64,000 nt of DNA from Haloferax prahovense DSM 18310 (GCF_000336815.1 NZ_AOLG01000014.1:62001-126000); one strand, 5' to 3'; positions 51,866-62,600 are shown, counted from the stretch's first letter. The notes: a model not told the origin generated them from the sequence alone. Translations and numbers: made by a program.

Positions 51866-52049
51866 ATCCGCCAACATGGGATGCCGGGTCTTAATTGTTC
51901 GTAGCCCACGGCTCGGGGCGCAGACACGCGGCAGACGGGCGTCCGACGCCGGCGAGAAATCGCCGGACAAAGACGTGTTGTTCCGTTGAGAAGATGGCGT
52001 TCCTCGCGTCGCGGGCGACGGCCGAGGCGGGGACCGAAACGGGGGCGCG

Positions 52050-54251
52050 TTACCGCCGCGGCGCGACCAGCTGAATCGGGTGTTGCGTCGGCCGGCTGAG
52101 GAGCGAATCGAGCTGTTCCAGACAGGAGGTGCCGCTGGCGACGACCGTGCGGTCTCTGTTCTCGTCGGTCTGGAACTGTCCCTGTAGCTCGGAGCCGACG
52201 TCGACGCTGAGTTCGTAGTACTCGGACTTGTAACCGAACGAGCCGGCCATGCCGCAACACTCCACGTCGGAGGTGGCGACGTCGTAGCCGAGGTCCGACA
52301 GGACCGCCTCGGTGTGGCCTTCGAGGCCGAGGGTGCGCTGTTGGCAGTGGCTGTGGTAGGCGACGCCCTCTCCCTCGCTCGTCGAGAGCGCGTCGGCGTC
52401 CGCGCCGTGTTCCAGTAGGCCGAAGACGTACTCCATGACCTCGTAGCTGACCTCCGAGATGCGCTCGAAGGACTTCTCGGGCAGGAACTTCTCGTACTCG
52501 GTTCGGAACATCGCGAGGTCAGACGGCTCGATGACGACGATGTCGCGGCCGTCGTCGATGTGCTCCGCGAGGCCGGCGTACACGTCGTGGGCGTGATCTT
52601 CCGCGGTCGCAATCATGCCCTGCGAGAGCGGGGCGCGGCCCGACGAGCGAACGTCGGGGACGATTACGTCGACACCGAGGGCTTCGAGCGTGCGGACCGC
52701 GGCCTTCCCGCGTTCGACCTGCACGTGGTTCGTGTACACGTCGGGATAGAGCACGGCGGTCCGGACCGGGTCGTCGACCCGCGAGGTCCGGTTCTCGAAC
52801 CAGTCTTTCAGCGTCTCGCGCTGGAAGGCGGGGAGTTCGCGGCGGGCGTCGATGCCGAGGAACCGCTCCATGATGTCGCGGGAGACGCCGAGTCCGGCGG
52901 CCCAGTTAGAGACGGGCGCGAAGAAGCTCCCGACCTTCGCGGCCGTCTCGAAGTTGCCGAAGAAGCGTTTCTGGAGGCTGACGCCGCCGGGTTCCTCGTC
53001 GGGGGTGAGCCCCTCGACGAGCCAGTCGAGTTCGGAGACCTCGCCGCGGTTGACCCGGTCGCGGACGACCGTGTTTATCCACGGGATATCGATTTCGACC
53101 GGGCAGGCGGTGGTACACCGGCTACAGCCGGTACAGAGGTCGTTGAACTCCGCGGCGCTGTCGAGGCCCTCGACGCCGGCCTCCCAGCCGGTGCCGATGC
53201 CGCCGGAGTAGGTCTCGCCGCCGAAGGCGTGGCCGCCGACGTGCTGGAAGTTGGCGCAGACGTTGGAACACGCCGAACACCGGATGCAGTAGAGCGTCTC
53301 GCGCAGTTGGTCGTCCTCGCGCATGTCGAACCGCCCGTTGTCGATGAGAACGAGGTGGAAATCGCGGTCCGTCTCGGTCTCCGAAAGCGGCGTGTCGGGG
53401 GCGTCGAAGTCGACGGTCGGCGACTCGACCGGCGGGGTCAGAAGCGAGATGTAGGAGGTGATGTCCTGTCCCGTTCCCGACTTGCCGATGAGTTCGACGA
53501 AGGGACGGAGGTCCTCGACGGTCGGGATAACTTTCTCGACGCCGGCGACCGCGACGTGTGTATCGGGCACGACGGCCGTCTTCCGGGCGTTACCCTCGGA
53601 GGTGACGAGCGCCATCGTCCCGGTGTCGGCGGTGATGAAGTTCGCGCCGGTCATCCCCACGTCCGCGCCCTCGATGAGTTCGCCGAGTTGTTCGCGGGCG
53701 AACATCGTGAGTTCCTCCGCGGTCTCGAGGGGTTCGTCGGGGTCGAACGTCTCGTTGAACAGGTCGGCGATGGCCTCCCGCGACTTGTGGATGGCGGGCG
53801 CGACGATGTGCGACGGGGACTCGTCTGCGACCTGCAAAACCCACTCGCCGAGGTCGGTCTCGACCACGTCGATGTCGGCGGCTTCGAGGTCCTCGTTGAC
53901 CTCTATCTCCTCGGAGGTCATCGACTTCGACTTGACGACGCGTTCGGCCTCCTTGTCCTCGCAGACCTCGCGGATGTACTGGTTCGCGTCGGCCGCGTCG
54001 TCGGCGATGTAGAGCGTGCCGCCGTTGGACTCGACGGTCTCGCGCAGTTGGTCGATGAGTTCGGGGAGGCGCTCGATGGCGTCTTCCTTGATGGCCCGCG
54101 CTTCGGACTTCAGCCCCTCGTAGTCGTCGAGCGTCTGGACCGACTGGTAGCGACCCTCGTTGAACCCGCGGGTGCTCGTGCCGACGGCGTCGCCCTCGGT
54201 CTCCATCAACTGTCGAATCTTCGCCGCCTTGGCCTCGCGCGCCTTACTCAT
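52050..54251 (-). CDS. LutB/LutA-like fusion (LldF-LldE): lactate oxidation Fe-S protein
   Basis: The protein has 733 residues and combines two subunits usually separate. The N-terminal LUD domain (about 1-300) is followed by two 4Fe-4S ferredoxin motifs: C322, C325, C328, C332 (CIRCSACSNVC) and C373, C376, C379, C383 (CTGCSRCTTACP). The C-terminal half (about 470-733) is a CCG-domain (LutA/GlpC-like) with DVECCGMAGSFG near residue 675. Together they should take electrons from L-lactate to the membrane. It overlaps the LutC-like gene by 8 bases, so the complex is made from one operon. Confidence 0.88.
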   Translation of the reverse strand: MSKAREAKAAKIRQLMETEGDAVGTSTRGFNEGRYQSVQTLDDYEGLKSEARAIKEDAIERLPELIDQLRETVESNGGTLYIADDAADANQYIREVCEDKEAERVVKSKSMTSEEIEVNEDLEAADIDVVETDLGEWVLQVADESPSHIVAPAIHKSREAIADLFNETFDPDEPLETAEELTMFAREQLGELIEGADVGMTGANFITADTGTMALVTSEGNARKTAVVPDTHVAVAGVEKVIPTVEDLRPFVELIGKSGTGQDITSYISLLTPPVESPTVDFDAPDTPLSETETDRDFHLVLIDNGRFDMREDDQLRETLYCIRCSACSNVCANFQHVGGHAFGGETYSGGIGTGWEAGVEGLDSAAEFNDLCTGCSRCTTACPVEIDIPWINTVVRDRVNRGEVSELDWLVEGLTPDEEPGGVSLQKRFFGNFETAAKVGSFFAPVSNWAAGLGVSRDIMERFLGIDARRELPAFQRETLKDWFENRTSRVDDPVRTAVLYPDVYTNHVQVERGKAAVRTLEALGVDVIVPDVRSSGRAPLSQGMIATAEDHAHDVYAGLAEHIDDGRDIVVIEPSDLAMFRTEYEKFLPEKSFERISEVSYEVMEYVFGLLEHGADADALSTSEGEGVAYHSHCQQRTLGLEGHTEAVLSDLGYDVATSDVECCGMAGSFGYKSEYYELSVDVGSELQGQFQTDENRDRTVVASGTSCLEQLDSLLSRPTQHPIQLVAPRR

Positions 54252-54747
54252 CGAGAATCACCACGTGGACTTCCTTCGGACCATGCGCTCCTTTCACCAG
54301 CGCGCCCATGTCGGCGGTGGCGCTCGGGCCGGTGGCGATAATGGCCGAGGAGTGTCCCGTGCGGAACTCCTCGCCCAGCCAGTCGAACGCCTCGGGCATG
54401 CCGGGGACGATATCCGACCGTCGGAGGACGGCGACGTGGAGGTCGCCGAACAGACTCACCGGCTCGATGCCGTCGGGCGTGCCCTGCACGACGACGCTCC
54501 CGTAGTCCGCGATGCCCAGTCCCGCGGCCGTGATACCGGCGTTCGCCTCGCGGAGGTCCGCGGGGGTCGGGTCGGTGTTCACCCAGCCGGGGAGCTCGAC
54601 GCCGTCGTACGGAAGTTCCACGCCGATAGTCGGGTCCGAACAGAGTCCTTCGAGCACGTCCGCCAGCCTATCGGAAGACGCGTGTGTCCAGCCTACTTCG
54701 AGTCGTTCGAGCGAGTCCTCGAACGTCGCAACCGTGCCGGTTGACAT
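54244..54747 (-). CDS. LutC/LldG-like LUD-domain protein
   Basis: The protein has 167 residues: an LUD domain with ITAAGLGIADYGSVVVQG and ATGPSATADM (about 137-146) as in LutC/LldG. It is the third part of the LUD L-lactate dehydrogenase set. It heads the operon and overlaps the fusion gene's start by 8 bases. A TATA-like GATTATGTAG is 16-25 bases upstream on the minus strand. Confidence 0.88.
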   Translation of the reverse strand: MSTGTVATFEDSLERLEVGWTHASSDRLADVLEGLCSDPTIGVELPYDGVELPGWVNTDPTPADLREANAGITAAGLGIADYGSVVVQGTPDGIEPVSLFGDLHVAVLRRSDIVPGMPEAFDWLGEEFRTGHSSAIIATGPSATADMGALVKGAHGPKEVHVVILDE

Positions 54748-54825
54748 ACGTTGAGCTAGCGCGTTCTACATAATCGTTCTTCGGGTTCAGACACCTCGCT
54801 GTCGGTTAATTATGAAGGATGAGAG

Positions 54826-56673
54826 TTAGGGGAACCGGCCGGCCGCCTCGTCCGCGTCGGCGACCGTTCCGGCCGCCTCGCGCTTACCGGCGGTGGACTT
54901 CGTCACCGCGTACGTTTGCACGACGAAGTAGCCAGCCCAGAGGAGGTAGCCGCCGGTGCCGCTCCCGAGGACCGTCGGAACCGTCCGGAACGTCTCGAGA
55001 CCGACGGTGGTCAGCCACGTCCCGATGAGGAGGACACTGAAGTAGCCGTAGAAGCCCGTCGCCCACCACATACCGACGACGCGCGCCCAGCCGGGTTGGA
55101 CGTGTTCGGGGAGCCGAGTCGTGTTCATCACGAGGACGAGCGCGGTGTAGGGCCACATCATCACGCCGGACATCGCGGCCCCGACGACGAGGAAGAAAAA
55201 CGGCTCTTGACCCTCGAACGGCGAGGAGAAAAGCAGGATGATGACGACGCCCCAGACGCAGAAGGCGGTGAGGAGCCGCCAGAACAGCTTCGGGAGGTCC
55301 CAGCCGGCCTCCCGGCCGTAGGACTCGTAGAGGGCGTCGGCGCTGTTGCGGACGAACGACTCGACGATGGCGTACTCGGTGGTGAACAGCGCGACGAAGA
55401 GGACGGCGAAGACGAGAACGGAGCCGACCGGGCCGAGCAGCGGGACGACGTCTCCGAGCCACATCTGGATGGCGTTGGCGGTCGACCCCGACGCGTAGCG
55501 GATGGCGACGCTCATCAGCGCGGGGGCGACGAGGAGCAAGCCGAGGACGAACGTGAGCAGGTGTTCGAGTTGGACGACGCGCCACCAGCCGCGCCACCGA
55601 CGGAGATTCGTCAGAGTCGGACGGAACGCGAACCCGTCGCGCTCGATGGGTTCGGGGTCGTCGCCGCGGAGCGGGTTCTTCACGCGCCCCTGATAGTTGC
55701 CCATACCGTAGCCCTTCTCCCGCATCCAGAGGCTCTGCGAGAGGTTCAGGTAGCCGCCCGCGCCGGCGAAGGCGAGGCCGCCGAGGAAGACCGCGATGTC
55801 GAGCCCCTCGGGGAGCGTCCCGACCGAGCCCGCGGCCGCGGGGAGGTCGGCGAACTCGACCCACGAGCCGGTGACGGCGACGAGCAGCAGAGCCGCGCCG
55901 ATGGCGACGAACAGGAGGCCGATCTGGAACACCTCGACGGCGTTGTACATGACCGACGACACCTGATACGACAGCCAGATGACGCCCATCAGGACGGCGG
56001 CGACGAGCTTCCACGTCGCGAGCGACGCGCCGAAGAGTGCGACCGACCCGTCCAGTCCGAGCGCCGTCGTGGCGACCTGCGCCGCGCCGGCGGCCCAGCC
56101 GGGCCAGCCGAGGCTGATGAGGCCGCCGACGAGGAACGCCCACGGCCAGTACGACCCCACGCGTGCGAACGCGCGGAAGATGCTTTCGCCGGTGGCGAGC
56201 GTCCAGCGCTGAAGCTCCGTGTTGATGAGGAACTGCGTGAAGACGCCGACGACGAACGCCCAGAAGACCCCCCAACCGTACTGCGCAGTCAACACGGGCC
56301 AAAAGAGCGTCTCGCCGCTGCCGAGCGACGCCCCGAGCATGATGGCCGAGGGGCCGACGACGTGTCCGACGCGAGGGACCCGCGGGAGGTCGGCGAGGCG
56401 GAACGACCCGCCCTCACCCGATTCGGGGTAGTCCTCCGAGTCGTCTGACTCCTCCAACTCCTCGTAGCGAAGCGGGAGATACCAGGTGCCGCGGTACTGC
56501 TTTCCCTCGACCTCGGAGGCGTAGACGTCGTCGCCGCCGGCGACGCTCGGTTCCGTCGAGGAGGCGGACTCCGGGGGTTCCCCGTTTGAATCGTCCGAAT
56601 CGGCGGGGGCGTCCGACCGCGCGGACGCGTCCGCGTCTGAACCGGGGCGACCGTCGCTCACGAGACGAGACAC
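54826..56673 (-). CDS. Nramp-fold transporter lacking the metal-binding motifs
   Basis: The GTG at 56673 (or GTG 56661) gives about 615 residues: an acidic, Ser-rich N-terminus (1-90), then about eleven to twelve helices. TM1 reads GHVVGPSAIMLGASLGSGE (103-121), aligned with Nramp TM1 but without the DPGN residues that bind Mn/Fe. TM6 reads LGGLAFAGAGGYLNLSQS (about 297-314), lacking the conserved Met-Pro-His. The fold is therefore Nramp-like (APC/LeuT type), but divalent metal transport is doubtful. It lies between the lactate genes and the regulator, so an organic or proton-coupled substrate is an open possibility. Confidence 0.8.
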   Translation of the reverse strand: MSRLVSDGRPGSDADASARSDAPADSDDSNGEPPESASSTEPSVAGGDDVYASEVEGKQYRGTWYLPLRYEELEESDDSEDYPESGEGGSFRLADLPRVPRVGHVVGPSAIMLGASLGSGETLFWPVLTAQYGWGVFWAFVVGVFTQFLINTELQRWTLATGESIFRAFARVGSYWPWAFLVGGLISLGWPGWAAGAAQVATTALGLDGSVALFGASLATWKLVAAVLMGVIWLSYQVSSVMYNAVEVFQIGLLFVAIGAALLLVAVTGSWVEFADLPAAAGSVGTLPEGLDIAVFLGGLAFAGAGGYLNLSQSLWMREKGYGMGNYQGRVKNPLRGDDPEPIERDGFAFRPTLTNLRRWRGWWRVVQLEHLLTFVLGLLLVAPALMSVAIRYASGSTANAIQMWLGDVVPLLGPVGSVLVFAVLFVALFTTEYAIVESFVRNSADALYESYGREAGWDLPKLFWRLLTAFCVWGVVIILLFSSPFEGQEPFFFLVVGAAMSGVMMWPYTALVLVMNTTRLPEHVQPGWARVVGMWWATGFYGYFSVLLIGTWLTTVGLETFRTVPTVLGSGTGGYLLWAGYFVVQTYAVTKSTAGKREAAGTVADADEAAGRFP

Positions 56674-56783
56674 CCCGGAACGGCACTATCGGACGGCGAA
56701 TCCCTTGACATCGATGCGTTTGCCGGGATTGTGGCCCGATGGTGTATAAATTCGTAGGGTGGCTGTCGCGTTCGAAAACCGGA

Positions 56784-57425
56784 CTACCCGCCGAGGAAGT
56801 GCCAGATGTGGCCGCGCTCTTCCGGCGGGTCGACGCCGGGCAGTTGCTTGAGCGCCGGCTGAATCGCGTTCCACCAACCCTCGGCGGACTCGAAGCCGGC
56901 GGGGTAGTCTCGGTACACGTCCCGCAGGAAGTCGGCCTTCTTCGCCTCCGGGTGGTCCGTGAGGTACTGGTACGCCGCCGACAGCGCCTCGCGGCGGGCG
57001 TCCAGCATCGGGCCGCTCCCCGGCAGGTCGGCGCGCTCGATGGCGGACGAGACGGCGGGCGGGTGGTCGAGGCCGTCGGGGTCGTCGGCCTCGCCCGCAA
57101 CCGCGGTTTCAGGGGAAGAGCCCGGGTCGGTCGAACCCGCGGCCCGTCCCACAGTCGAGTCCGCGTCGGCGGCCATCGGAATCCAGAACACGCGACTCCG
57201 AGCGCCGACCTTTCGAGTGGCGAGGTCGCCGCGTTCTTCGAGTTCGTTCAGTTTGTTGTGCGCGGTGCGCCGCGAGCAGTCGAGCGCCTCCATCACGTCG
57301 GTGGCGGTCAGCGGACGGGCCGCGTCGTCGCGCGCCTCGAACACCTCCAAGACGGCGTCCAGCGAGATGCGTCCCACGTACTGTCCGTGCTCGTTTCGGG
57401 AGCGCGCGCGAGACTCATCGTCCAT
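56784..57425 (-). CDS. Winged-helix transcriptional regulator of the lactate locus
   Basis: The protein has 213 residues. A winged helix (about 18-80) contains RISLDAVLEVFEARDDAARPL, split RISLDAVLEVF / EARDDAARPL, then CSRRTAHNKLNELEERGDLATRKV as the recognition helix and wing (shown as CSRRTAHNKLNELEERG, DLATRKV). The rest has a disordered linker and a C-terminal helical domain with many Trp (GWWNAIQPALKQL, HIWHFLGG). Its gene is divergent from lctP; the motif array between them flanks its own promoter. It likely regulates itself and lctP. Confidence 0.8.
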   Translation of the reverse strand: MDDESRARSRNEHGQYVGRISLDAVLEVFEARDDAARPLTATDVMEALDCSRRTAHNKLNELEERGDLATRKVGARSRVFWIPMAADADSTVGRAAGSTDPGSSPETAVAGEADDPDGLDHPPAVSSAIERADLPGSGPMLDARREALSAAYQYLTDHPEAKKADFLRDVYRDYPAGFESAEGWWNAIQPALKQLPGVDPPEERGHIWHFLGG

Positions 57426-57460
57426 GAGATGTCCTTTTCACACGACTGCATAAGCCTTTG

Positions 57461-57512
57461 CACACGAGTGTACTTCCGATTCATTCGTGTGTTATGGCCG
57501 AGAAACACGTGT
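57461..57512. promoter_or_regulatory. Putative operator cluster (ACAC-N0-2-GTGT)
   Basis: CACACGAGTGTAC (57461-57473) and a perfect ACACGTGT (57505-57512) surround a reversed CGTGTG element (57486-57491). The first lies just upstream of the regulator's TATA, with a half-site (57439-57448) just downstream. Such placement on both sides of a TATA box is typical of repressor sites. A further CACGAGTGTACT lies at 57625-57636 nearer lctP. Confidence 0.55.
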
Positions 57513-57700
57513 GAAGTGGTCGTTTCGAGAGTCGAGGGTTCGATTTCGGCTCCGAACCCGAACAGACAGAATAGACCATGTAAGACCGTAAATCGGCGTT
57601 TAACCGCGTATTTGGCGCAGTATCCACGAGTGTACTGGGTTGTGTACTCCGGGGAAGACGACCGAAACCAGATATGTCATAAATAGCGACGAACGATAGA

Positions 57701-57708
57701 TATTTATC
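57701..57708 (+). promoter_or_regulatory. TATA box of lctP
   Basis: TATTTATC is the best TATA match upstream of lctP, preceded by GATAGA. Its spacing puts transcription start near 57730, about 65 bases ahead of the ATG at 57799. Confidence 0.5.
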
Positions 57709-57798
57709 ACAAAAGTTGTGTAGCGGATTCCACGATGCACCGCATCAGGCACGAATCTGGAACGGCACAGGCTGGAACGAACTGTGGGGGTGTGCGGC

Positions 57799-59511
57799 AT
57801 GGTTAACGCGACCGACGCGCTCATCGCTCTGCTCCCGCTCATCACCATCGCCTATCTGATGGTCGGGCGGTACTGGCCCGCGACGCGGGCGATGCCCGTC
57901 GCGTGGCTCGTCGCAATCGGGGCCGGCGTCCTCGGCTGGGGCATGACGCCGCAGTGGGTTATCGCGTCGACCATCAACGGCTTCATCACCGCCTCGAACA
58001 TCCTGTACATCGTCTTCGGGGCCATCTTGCTCCTGTACACGCTCAAGCAGACGGGCGCCTTCGACGCCATCAACAACGGCTTCGCCTCCATCAGCGAGGA
58101 CCGCCGCGTGCAGGTCGTCCTGCTCGTGTTCCTCATGGGCTCGTTCATCGAGGCGGCCGCCGGCTTCGGCACGCCCGCGGCAATCGTCGGCCCGCTCCTC
58201 GTGGGCCTCGGCTTCCCGCCGCTCGCGGCCGTCGTGGTCGCGCTCACGGGGAACCTCATGGCCATCACCTTCGGCGCGGTCGGCACGCCGCTCATCATCG
58301 GGATGATAGACATCTTCGACGACGTGCCGGTCATCACGAACGCGCTCGACGCGCAGGGCACGGGCGTCGAACAGTGGGTGTCCGAAATCGCCGTCTTCGC
58401 GGCGATGAACCACGTCGTCGTCGGCGTCGTGCTCCCCTTTATCGGCGTCGCCATGATGACGCGCTTCTTCGGCGAGGAGCGCTCCATCAAGCCGGCGCTC
58501 GAAGTCCTCCCCCTCACGCTGTTCGCGTGGGCGTCCTTTTCGGTGCCGTACTTCCTGACCGCCTACTTCCTCGGACCGGTGTTCCCCGGCCTCGTCGGCG
58601 CGATGGTCGGACTGCTGCTCACCGTCTCCGCGCTCAAGGCCGGCTTCTTCCACCCCGACGAGGAGTGGGACTTCGCGCCGCAGACCGAGTGGCCCGACCA
58701 CTGGGTCGGCGACATCCAGCCCGGCGAGACGAGCGAGCGCGGCGGCGCGGTCGCCGCCGACGGCGGCGTCGTCCAGCAGATGTCGCTCTGGAAGGCGTGG
58801 ACGCCGTACGTCCTCGTCGCGGCCCTGCTCGTCGTCACCCGCGTGTTCGACCCGCTGACGAGCTTCCTCACGTCGAATCTCGTGTTCGAGTACGCCAACA
58901 TCTGGGGCACGGACCTGACCGGCGACTTCCAGTTGCTCTACCTGCCCGGTGCGGTGTTCCTCGCGGTCCATCTCGTCACTATCGGCCTCCACGACATGGA
59001 CACGGCGGCGGTCAAAGCGACGTGGGCCGAGACCATCGAGAAAGTCACGCCGGCGGTCATCGCGCTGCTGTTCGCCGTGGCGACCGTCCAGATAATGCTC
59101 CAGTCGGGTAACGCGACGGGCACCGACAGCATGCTCATCGTCCTCTCGGAGGGGATGGCCGGCATCGCGGGCGGTGCCTACCCGTTCTTCGCCGCCTTCG
59201 TGGGCGCGTTCGGCGCGTTCCTCGCGGGGTCGAACACCGTCTCCGACATCCTGTTCGGCACCTTCCAGTACGGCGTCGCCGACCAAATCGGCACGCCGAA
59301 GACCGTCATGCTTGGCGCGCAGGCGGTCGGCGGGGCCATCGGCAACCTCATCGCCGTCCACAACGTCGTCGCCGCGCTCGCGGTCGTCGGCCTCGTCGGC
59401 GAGGAGGGTCGCGTCATCCGCCTCGAACTCATCCCGCTTTTGTACTACGGGACCGCGACCGGCGTCCTCACGCTCCTGTTCAGCTACGTGCTGTTCCCGG
59501 GCGTGTTCTGA
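57799..59511 (+). CDS. lctP: Lactate permease
   Basis: From the ATG at 57799 ([17 protein letters not shown]) the protein has 570 residues; a GTG at 57784 is less likely. About thirteen helices, with family stretches [37 protein letters not shown] and [15 protein letters not shown], match the lactate permease (LctP) family. It brings lactate (or glycolate) into the cell with H+. It is divergent from the winged-helix regulator. D-lactate dehydrogenase follows at 180 bases. Confidence 0.93.
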   Translation: MVNATDALIALLPLITIAYLMVGRYWPATRAMPVAWLVAIGAGVLGWGMTPQWVIASTINGFITASNILYIVFGAILLLYTLKQTGAFDAINNGFASISEDRRVQVVLLVFLMGSFIEAAAGFGTPAAIVGPLLVGLGFPPLAAVVVALTGNLMAITFGAVGTPLIIGMIDIFDDVPVITNALDAQGTGVEQWVSEIAVFAAMNHVVVGVVLPFIGVAMMTRFFGEERSIKPALEVLPLTLFAWASFSVPYFLTAYFLGPVFPGLVGAMVGLLLTVSALKAGFFHPDEEWDFAPQTEWPDHWVGDIQPGETSERGGAVAADGGVVQQMSLWKAWTPYVLVAALLVVTRVFDPLTSFLTSNLVFEYANIWGTDLTGDFQLLYLPGAVFLAVHLVTIGLHDMDTAAVKATWAETIEKVTPAVIALLFAVATVQIMLQSGNATGTDSMLIVLSEGMAGIAGGAYPFFAAFVGAFGAFLAGSNTVSDILFGTFQYGVADQIGTPKTVMLGAQAVGGAIGNLIAVHNVVAALAVVGLVGEEGRVIRLELIPLLYYGTATGVLTLLFSYVLFPGVF

Positions 59512-59568
59512 CCGGACGGGGGTCCCGACAGGACCGACCTGAATTGTCCCGGCCCGACTCGAACCGGA

Positions 59569-59587
59569 CCGAACCGACTCGGTTCGG
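59569..59587 (+). terminator. Hairpin between lctP and the dehydrogenase gene
   Basis: CCGAACCG-ACT-CGGTTCGG is an 8-bp perfect stem with a 3-base loop. A longer imperfect pairing (59556-59566 with 59581-59591, 10 of 11) overlaps it. No T-tract follows, so it might be an operator rather than a terminator. Confidence 0.4.
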
Positions 59588-59690
59588 GTCGCGAATCGAC
59601 GCGCAAACCAACCGCGCGCGACCCGGACCGACACCCGTCACCGGGTGTCTTTATCCGTTCACGCAAACCGACATACGACAGAGCTAATCA

Positions 59691-62600
59691 ATGGCATCCA
59701 ACACGCACGAACCGGCCACCGACCCCGCGCTCGCTGGCGATTACGACTACGTCAGCGACGACGTCGAGCGGCCGGGGCTGGTCGAAGACCTCGAGTCCCT
59801 CGTCGAGGGCGACGTGCGCTTCGACACCTACACGAGAACACTGTACGCGACCGACGCGTCGGCGTACGAGCAAGTCCCCATCGGCGTCGTCATGCCGACC
59901 TCGACCGCCGACGTGGCGGCGGTGATGGAGTACTGCGCCGACCGCGAAATTCCCGTCCTCCCCCGGGGCGGCGGCACGAGCCTCGCCGGCCAGACCGTCA
60001 ACGAGGCGGTCGTCCTCGACCTCGTCCGCCACATGGGCGGCGTCGAGGAAATCGACCCAGAGGCGCGGACGGCCACGGCCGAAGCGGGCGTCCGCCTCGG
60101 CGAACTCAACGAGGAACTCGCCCCCCACGGTCTGAAGTTCGCGCCCGACCCGGCGTGGGGCGACCGCTCCGCGCTCGGCGGCGCAATCGGCAACAACTCC
60201 ACCGGCTCGCACTCGCTGAAGTACGGCAAGACCGACTACTACATCGAAGAGCTGGAAATCGTTCTCGCGGACGGCACGGTGACGACGTTCGGCGAGGTGA
60301 GCGTCGACGAACTCCGCGAGTCCGGCGACCCCGACGGCGACCTCGAAGCGCGCGTCCACGCGGAGGTCGCGCGGATACTCGACGAGGAGGCCGACGAGAT
60401 TTCCGAGCGCTTCCCCGACCTGAAGCGCAACGTCTCGGGCTACAACCTCGACATGCTCGTCGACGAGATGCGCGGCGAGCGCCGCACGCCGGACGATACC
60501 GGCATCGACGAGGACTGGGAGGCCGGCCGCGTCAATCTCGGTCGGCTCATCGCCGGGAGCGAGGGTACCCTCGGAATCGTGACGAAGGCGACCGTCTCGC
60601 TGGAGGAGATTCCGAACACCGCGTCGGTGGCGCTTCTCACCTACGACGACGTCATCGACGCGATGCACGACGTCGCGCCCATTCTCGAACACGAGCCGGC
60701 GGCCGTCGAGGTCATGGACGACGTGCTGCTCGACCTCGCTCGCGACACCGCCGAGTTCGCGGACGTGGTCGGCATGCTCCCCGAGGGCACGGACTCGACG
60801 CTCCTCGTGGAGTTCTACGCCGACTCCGACGAGGACGGCAAACAGAAGGTGGCGAACCTCATCGAAGACCGCGTCATCGACCCCGCCGGCACCGAGTTCG
60901 ACCCCGACGAGGGCTCGGCCTCGGTGACCGAAACGGAGCGCCGCGCAACCGACTTCATGGAGGCCCACGACGCCGACACCCGCGCGAAGTTCTGGAAGAT
61001 GCGCAAGTCGGGGCTCCCGATTCTCCTCGGTCGGACGACCGACGAAAAGCACATCGCGTACATCGAGGACACCGCCATCCCGGCGGAGAACCTCCCGGCG
61101 TACGTTTCGGACTTCCAGGCCATCCTCGACGAACACGACACCTTCGCCTCGTACTACGCCCACGCGGGGCCGGGCGTCCTGCACATCCGCCCGCTCGTCA
61201 ACACGAAGACGGTCGAGGGCGTCGAGACGTTCGAGGCCATCGCCGACGAGGTGACGGACTTGGTCGTCAAGTACGGCGGCTCCGTCTCGGGCGAACACGG
61301 GGACGGCCGCGCGCGGACCCAGTGGAATCGCAAGCTGTACGGCGACCACCTCTGGAACGTCTTCCGCGACCTCAAGACAGCGTTCGACCCCGACTGGCTC
61401 CTGAACCCGGGGAACATCTGCGGCGACTACGACATGACCGAGAACCTCCGATTCTCGCCCGACTACGAGTTCGAGGCCGGCTTCGAACCGGCGCTGAACT
61501 GGGACAACGACAACGGGTTCGAGGGCATGGTCGAACTCTGTCACGGCTGTGCGGGCTGTCGCGGCCAGCAGTCCACGGTCGGCGGCGTCATGTGCCCGAC
61601 GTTCCGCGCCGCCGAAGAGGAGATTCAGGCGACCCGCGGCCGCGCCAACATGCTCCGGCAGGCCATGAGCGGCGGGCTCCCCGAAGACGAGATGTTCACC
61701 GACGAGTTCGTCGACGAGGTGCTCGACCTCTGTGTCGGCTGTAAGGGCTGTTCGAAGGACTGTCCGAGCGAGGTCGACATGGCGAAGATGAAAGCAGAGG
61801 TCGTCCACGAGTACCACCAGCGCAACGGCTCCAGCCTCCGCGACAAGCTCTTTGCAAACATCGACTCGCTGTCGAAGCTCGGGTCGGCGTTCGCCCCGCT
61901 CGCCAACGCGGCGACGAAGGTGCCGGGCGCGCGGACGGTCATGGAGAAGACCGTCGGTATCGCCAAGGAGCGCTCACTCCCGAGATTCCACTCGACGAGT
62001 TTCGTGGACTGGTTCGAGAGCCGCGGGTCGGCCGACATCACCGAGGCGCAGGCCGACCGCAAGGTGCTGTTGTTCCCCGACACCTACACGAACTACAACC
62101 ACCCCGAGGTCGGCAAGGCCGCCGTGAAGGCGCTGGAGGCCGCGAACGTCCACGTTCGGATTCCGGAGGGCGTCGCCGGCTCCGGTCGGCCGCCGCACTC
62201 GAAGGGCTTTCTCGACAAGGCCCGCGCCGACGCCGAGCAGAACGTCGAGGTCCTCGCGCCCTACGTCGAAGAGGGATGGGATATCGTCCTCTGTGAACCC
62301 TCCGATGCGGTGATGTTCCAGTCGGACTACCTCGACTTGCTCTCCGGCGACGACGTGGAGACCGTCGCGACCAACGCCTACGGCGTCATGGAGTACGTCG
62401 ACGCGTTCCGGCTCGACGAGTCGCTGTCGTTCCTCCCGCAGGATGAGTACCTGACGTACCACGGCCACTGTCACCAGAAGTCCACGAAGAAGGACCACCA
62501 CGCGGTGGGCGTCCTCCGCCGCGCCGGCTTCGAGGTGGACCCGCTGGACTCGACGTGCTGCGGGATGTCCGGCTCGTTCGGCTACGAGGCCGAACACTAC

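Larger units (their letters stand above)
57426..57798. promoter_or_regulatory. 373-bp regulatory region between the regulator and lctP
   Basis: No gene was found here. A TATA for the regulator (minus, CTTATGCA about 57448-57456) and one for lctP (TATTTATC, 57701-57708) are visible. Several ACAC/GTGT elements lie within it: 57439-57448, 57461-57473, 57484-57493, 57505-57512, 57624-57636. The motif pair ACACGAGTGT (57462-57471) and CACGAGTGTACT twice (57463-57474; 57625-57636) stand out. Confidence 0.6.

Noticed and set aside
54826-56673. Plain annotation as a manganese/iron transporter
   Set aside because: The DPGN and MPH metal-site motifs of Nramp proteins are missing, so the fold is accepted but not the substrate.
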